From the NCBI RefSeq assembly GCF_937920075.1, contig NZ_CALETI010000361.1, positions 1 through 5,932 of the forward strand: 5,932 nt of DNA, read 5' to 3'. This DNA is from an uncultured Agitococcus sp. Its GTDB lineage: Bacteria > Pseudomonadota > Gammaproteobacteria > Pseudomonadales > Moraxellaceae. Under the pieces are notes generated by a model. That model had not been told where the DNA came from. It saw only the letters and a program-made list of their open reading frames with translations, and did no database searches. Below are positions 4,836 to 5,932 of the stretch, one piece after another. Every line of letters begins with the position of its first letter. Within the stretch, counting starts at the first letter, position 1. The translations under genes were made by a program, and so were the position numbers.

Positions 4836-5932
4836 ACGATGCCATGTAAAACTACTGATACCACAAAAGGCTAATATAGCAAAAATGGGTAAAGCGGTAT
4901 TTGTTTGCCAAATGCCCAAAATACCGCCAATCACCGCCGCTAAACTAAATTGCAACACCCCCATTAAGGCAGACGCTGTGCCTGCTTGATGACCTTGATT
5001 GGCCATTGCTGCCGCGCCTGCATTGGGGCTAATAAAGCCCAAACTGGCAATGTAACTAAATAAACCTATTAGTAATAACGTTAAAGATTCTATATGTAAA
5101 AATATGCTCATACACAACAAACTACTGGCGATAGCAGGAATGTATAAAGCATAGTGTAAGAGCTTAAACATCGAATAGCCGCGCCGTAATAACCACGCAT
5201 TAATTTGACTGGCAATAATAAAACCAAGCGCATTTGCACCAAAAATTAAGCTATATTGACTGGGTGATAAGCCATACAAATTAATTAATAAATCAGGCGA
5301 GCCAGCAATATAAGCAAACATGCCTGAAAAAGCTAAACAGCTTGCTAGGGTATAACCTATAAAAGAGCGATCGAATAATAACTGCCAATAATTGATTAAG
5401 ACTTGGCTCAATTGTAGTTTTCGCGGTTGCGTTAAACTTTCAGGAATTAAACTCATAATCGCAACTAAACACAGACTGGCAAACACGGCTTTAAAATAAA
5501 AAATACTCTGCCAACCAAATTGTGTTAAAAAATAACTGCCTAATAATGGCGCAAGAATGGGCGCTAAGCCCATGACCAACAATAACATCGAAAAGGCTTG
5601 CGCAGCCTGTGTCGCTTGGCAACGGTCACGTACAATGGCACGCGCAATGACCATCCCTGAACAACCACCAAAACCTTGAAAAAAACGATAAATAATCAGC
5701 TCATGCATGGTTTGAGCGTGGCCTGCGAAAAAGGCAGCTATCATAAAAATGCTCAAGCCAATCACTAAAGGTGGTTTGCGGCCAAAACGATCACTTAATG
5801 AACCATATAAGATTTGGCCAATAGTCATGCCAATAAAAAAACTGGCTAAACTAAGTTGTGCGCCTTGGCCTAGCTCTTTTTCCAAGGTTGGAAAACTGGG
5901 TAAGTACATATCAATTGATAAAGGGCCAATCG
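4815..5932 (-). CDS. Bcr/CflA-family multidrug efflux MFS transporter, 5' end cut by the window
   Basis: A proton-driven inner-membrane exporter of the DHA1 drug:H+ antiporter group, Bcr/CflA subfamily, whose members export bicyclomycin, chloramphenicol or similar compounds; the substrate here is unknown. The reading frame stays open to the right edge and reads IGPLSIDMYLPSFP across 5909, the hallmark end of helix 1 in this subfamily. The ATG at 5909 is therefore internal and helix 1 plus the true start lie outside. Counting from that internal Met: motif A GSLSDRFGRK at 36-45, RFFQGFGG at 75-82, motif C-like GLAPILAPLLG at 114-124, the subfamily stretch from AGSPDLL to FGANALGF at 202-230, and QAGTASALMGVLQF at 308-321. 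About eleven membrane helices are visible. The C-terminus is short and ends inside the last codons of the AraC-family gene (21-bp tail-to-tail overlap). There is no sign of decay. Confidence 0.94.
   Translation of the reverse strand, partial: IGPLSIDMYLPSFPTLEKELGQGAQLSLASFFIGMTIGQILYGSLSDRFGRKPPLVIGLSIFMIAAFFAGHAQTMHELIIYRFFQGFGGCSGMVIARAIVRDRCQATQAAQAFSMLLLVMGLAPILAPLLGSYFLTQFGWQSIFYFKAVFASLCLVAIMSLIPESLTQPRKLQLSQVLINYWQLLFDRSFIGYTLASCLAFSGMFAYIAGSPDLLINLYGLSPSQYSLIFGANALGFIIASQINAWLLRRGYSMFKLLHYALYIPAIASSLLCMSIFLHIESLTLLLIGLFSYIASLGFISPNAGAAAMANQGHQAGTASALMGVLQFSLAAVIGGILGIWQTNTALPIFAILAFCGISSFTWHRLIVNRS

Noticed and set aside
5907..5909. ATG 5909 as the transporter start.
   Set aside because: The frame is open upstream and encodes the conserved GPLSID that precedes MYLP in Bcr/CflA proteins, so the Met is internal.

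Overview
The window is a 5.9-kb piece of a bacterial chromosome, most likely from a gammaproteobacterium. A Moraxellaceae-type organism (Acinetobacter, Moraxella, Agitococcus or relatives) fits the protein styles and moderate-to-low GC, but this is an impression from the proteins and not a measured placement. It holds six genes, two of them cut by the window edges.

Left part (1-1211): the first 54 codons of rsmE (16S rRNA m3U1498 methyltransferase) run leftward off the edge. Facing away from it is a 310-residue gene of the HrgA/COG2958 type. It has a winged-helix-like N-terminus and a C-terminal region with a residue pattern resembling PD-(D/E)xK nucleases. The gene is clearly more AT-rich than its neighbours (about 30-33% GC in three hand-counted 60-base samples, against about 52% in two samples of bioA). 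It lies on the opposite strand between two co-oriented housekeeping genes and is bracketed by an 8-bp direct repeat. It is therefore probably acquired DNA.

Middle (1212-3614, leftward): bioA (DAPA aminotransferase of biotin synthesis), then a 165-bp spacer carrying several copies of a TTCGACTNCGCTCAG-type interspersed repeat, then a PF10118/COG3687 'metal-dependent hydrolase'. The visible metal-ligand pattern of that protein is that of a ferritin-like di-iron protein.

Right part (3615-5932): a 174-bp divergent spacer holds a perfect 16-bp inverted repeat of the same repeat family, plus a candidate promoter with two small dyads. It leads rightward into an AraC-family regulator with an N-terminal ligand-binding domain of the PF12625 type. 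The regulator's 3' end overlaps by 21 bp the 3' end of a leftward Bcr/CflA-family drug-efflux transporter, whose first membrane helix lies beyond the right edge.

Functional reading: the AraC-type regulator and the divergent COG3687 protein probably form a regulator-target pair. rsmE and bioA are housekeeping genes that may once have been adjacent, now separated by the HrgA-like insertion. No RNA gene, CRISPR array or insertion-sequence transposase is visible. The strongest leads for something unusual are the solitary nuclease-like HrgA gene with its flanking repeats, and the poorly characterised di-iron-type protein with its own regulator.
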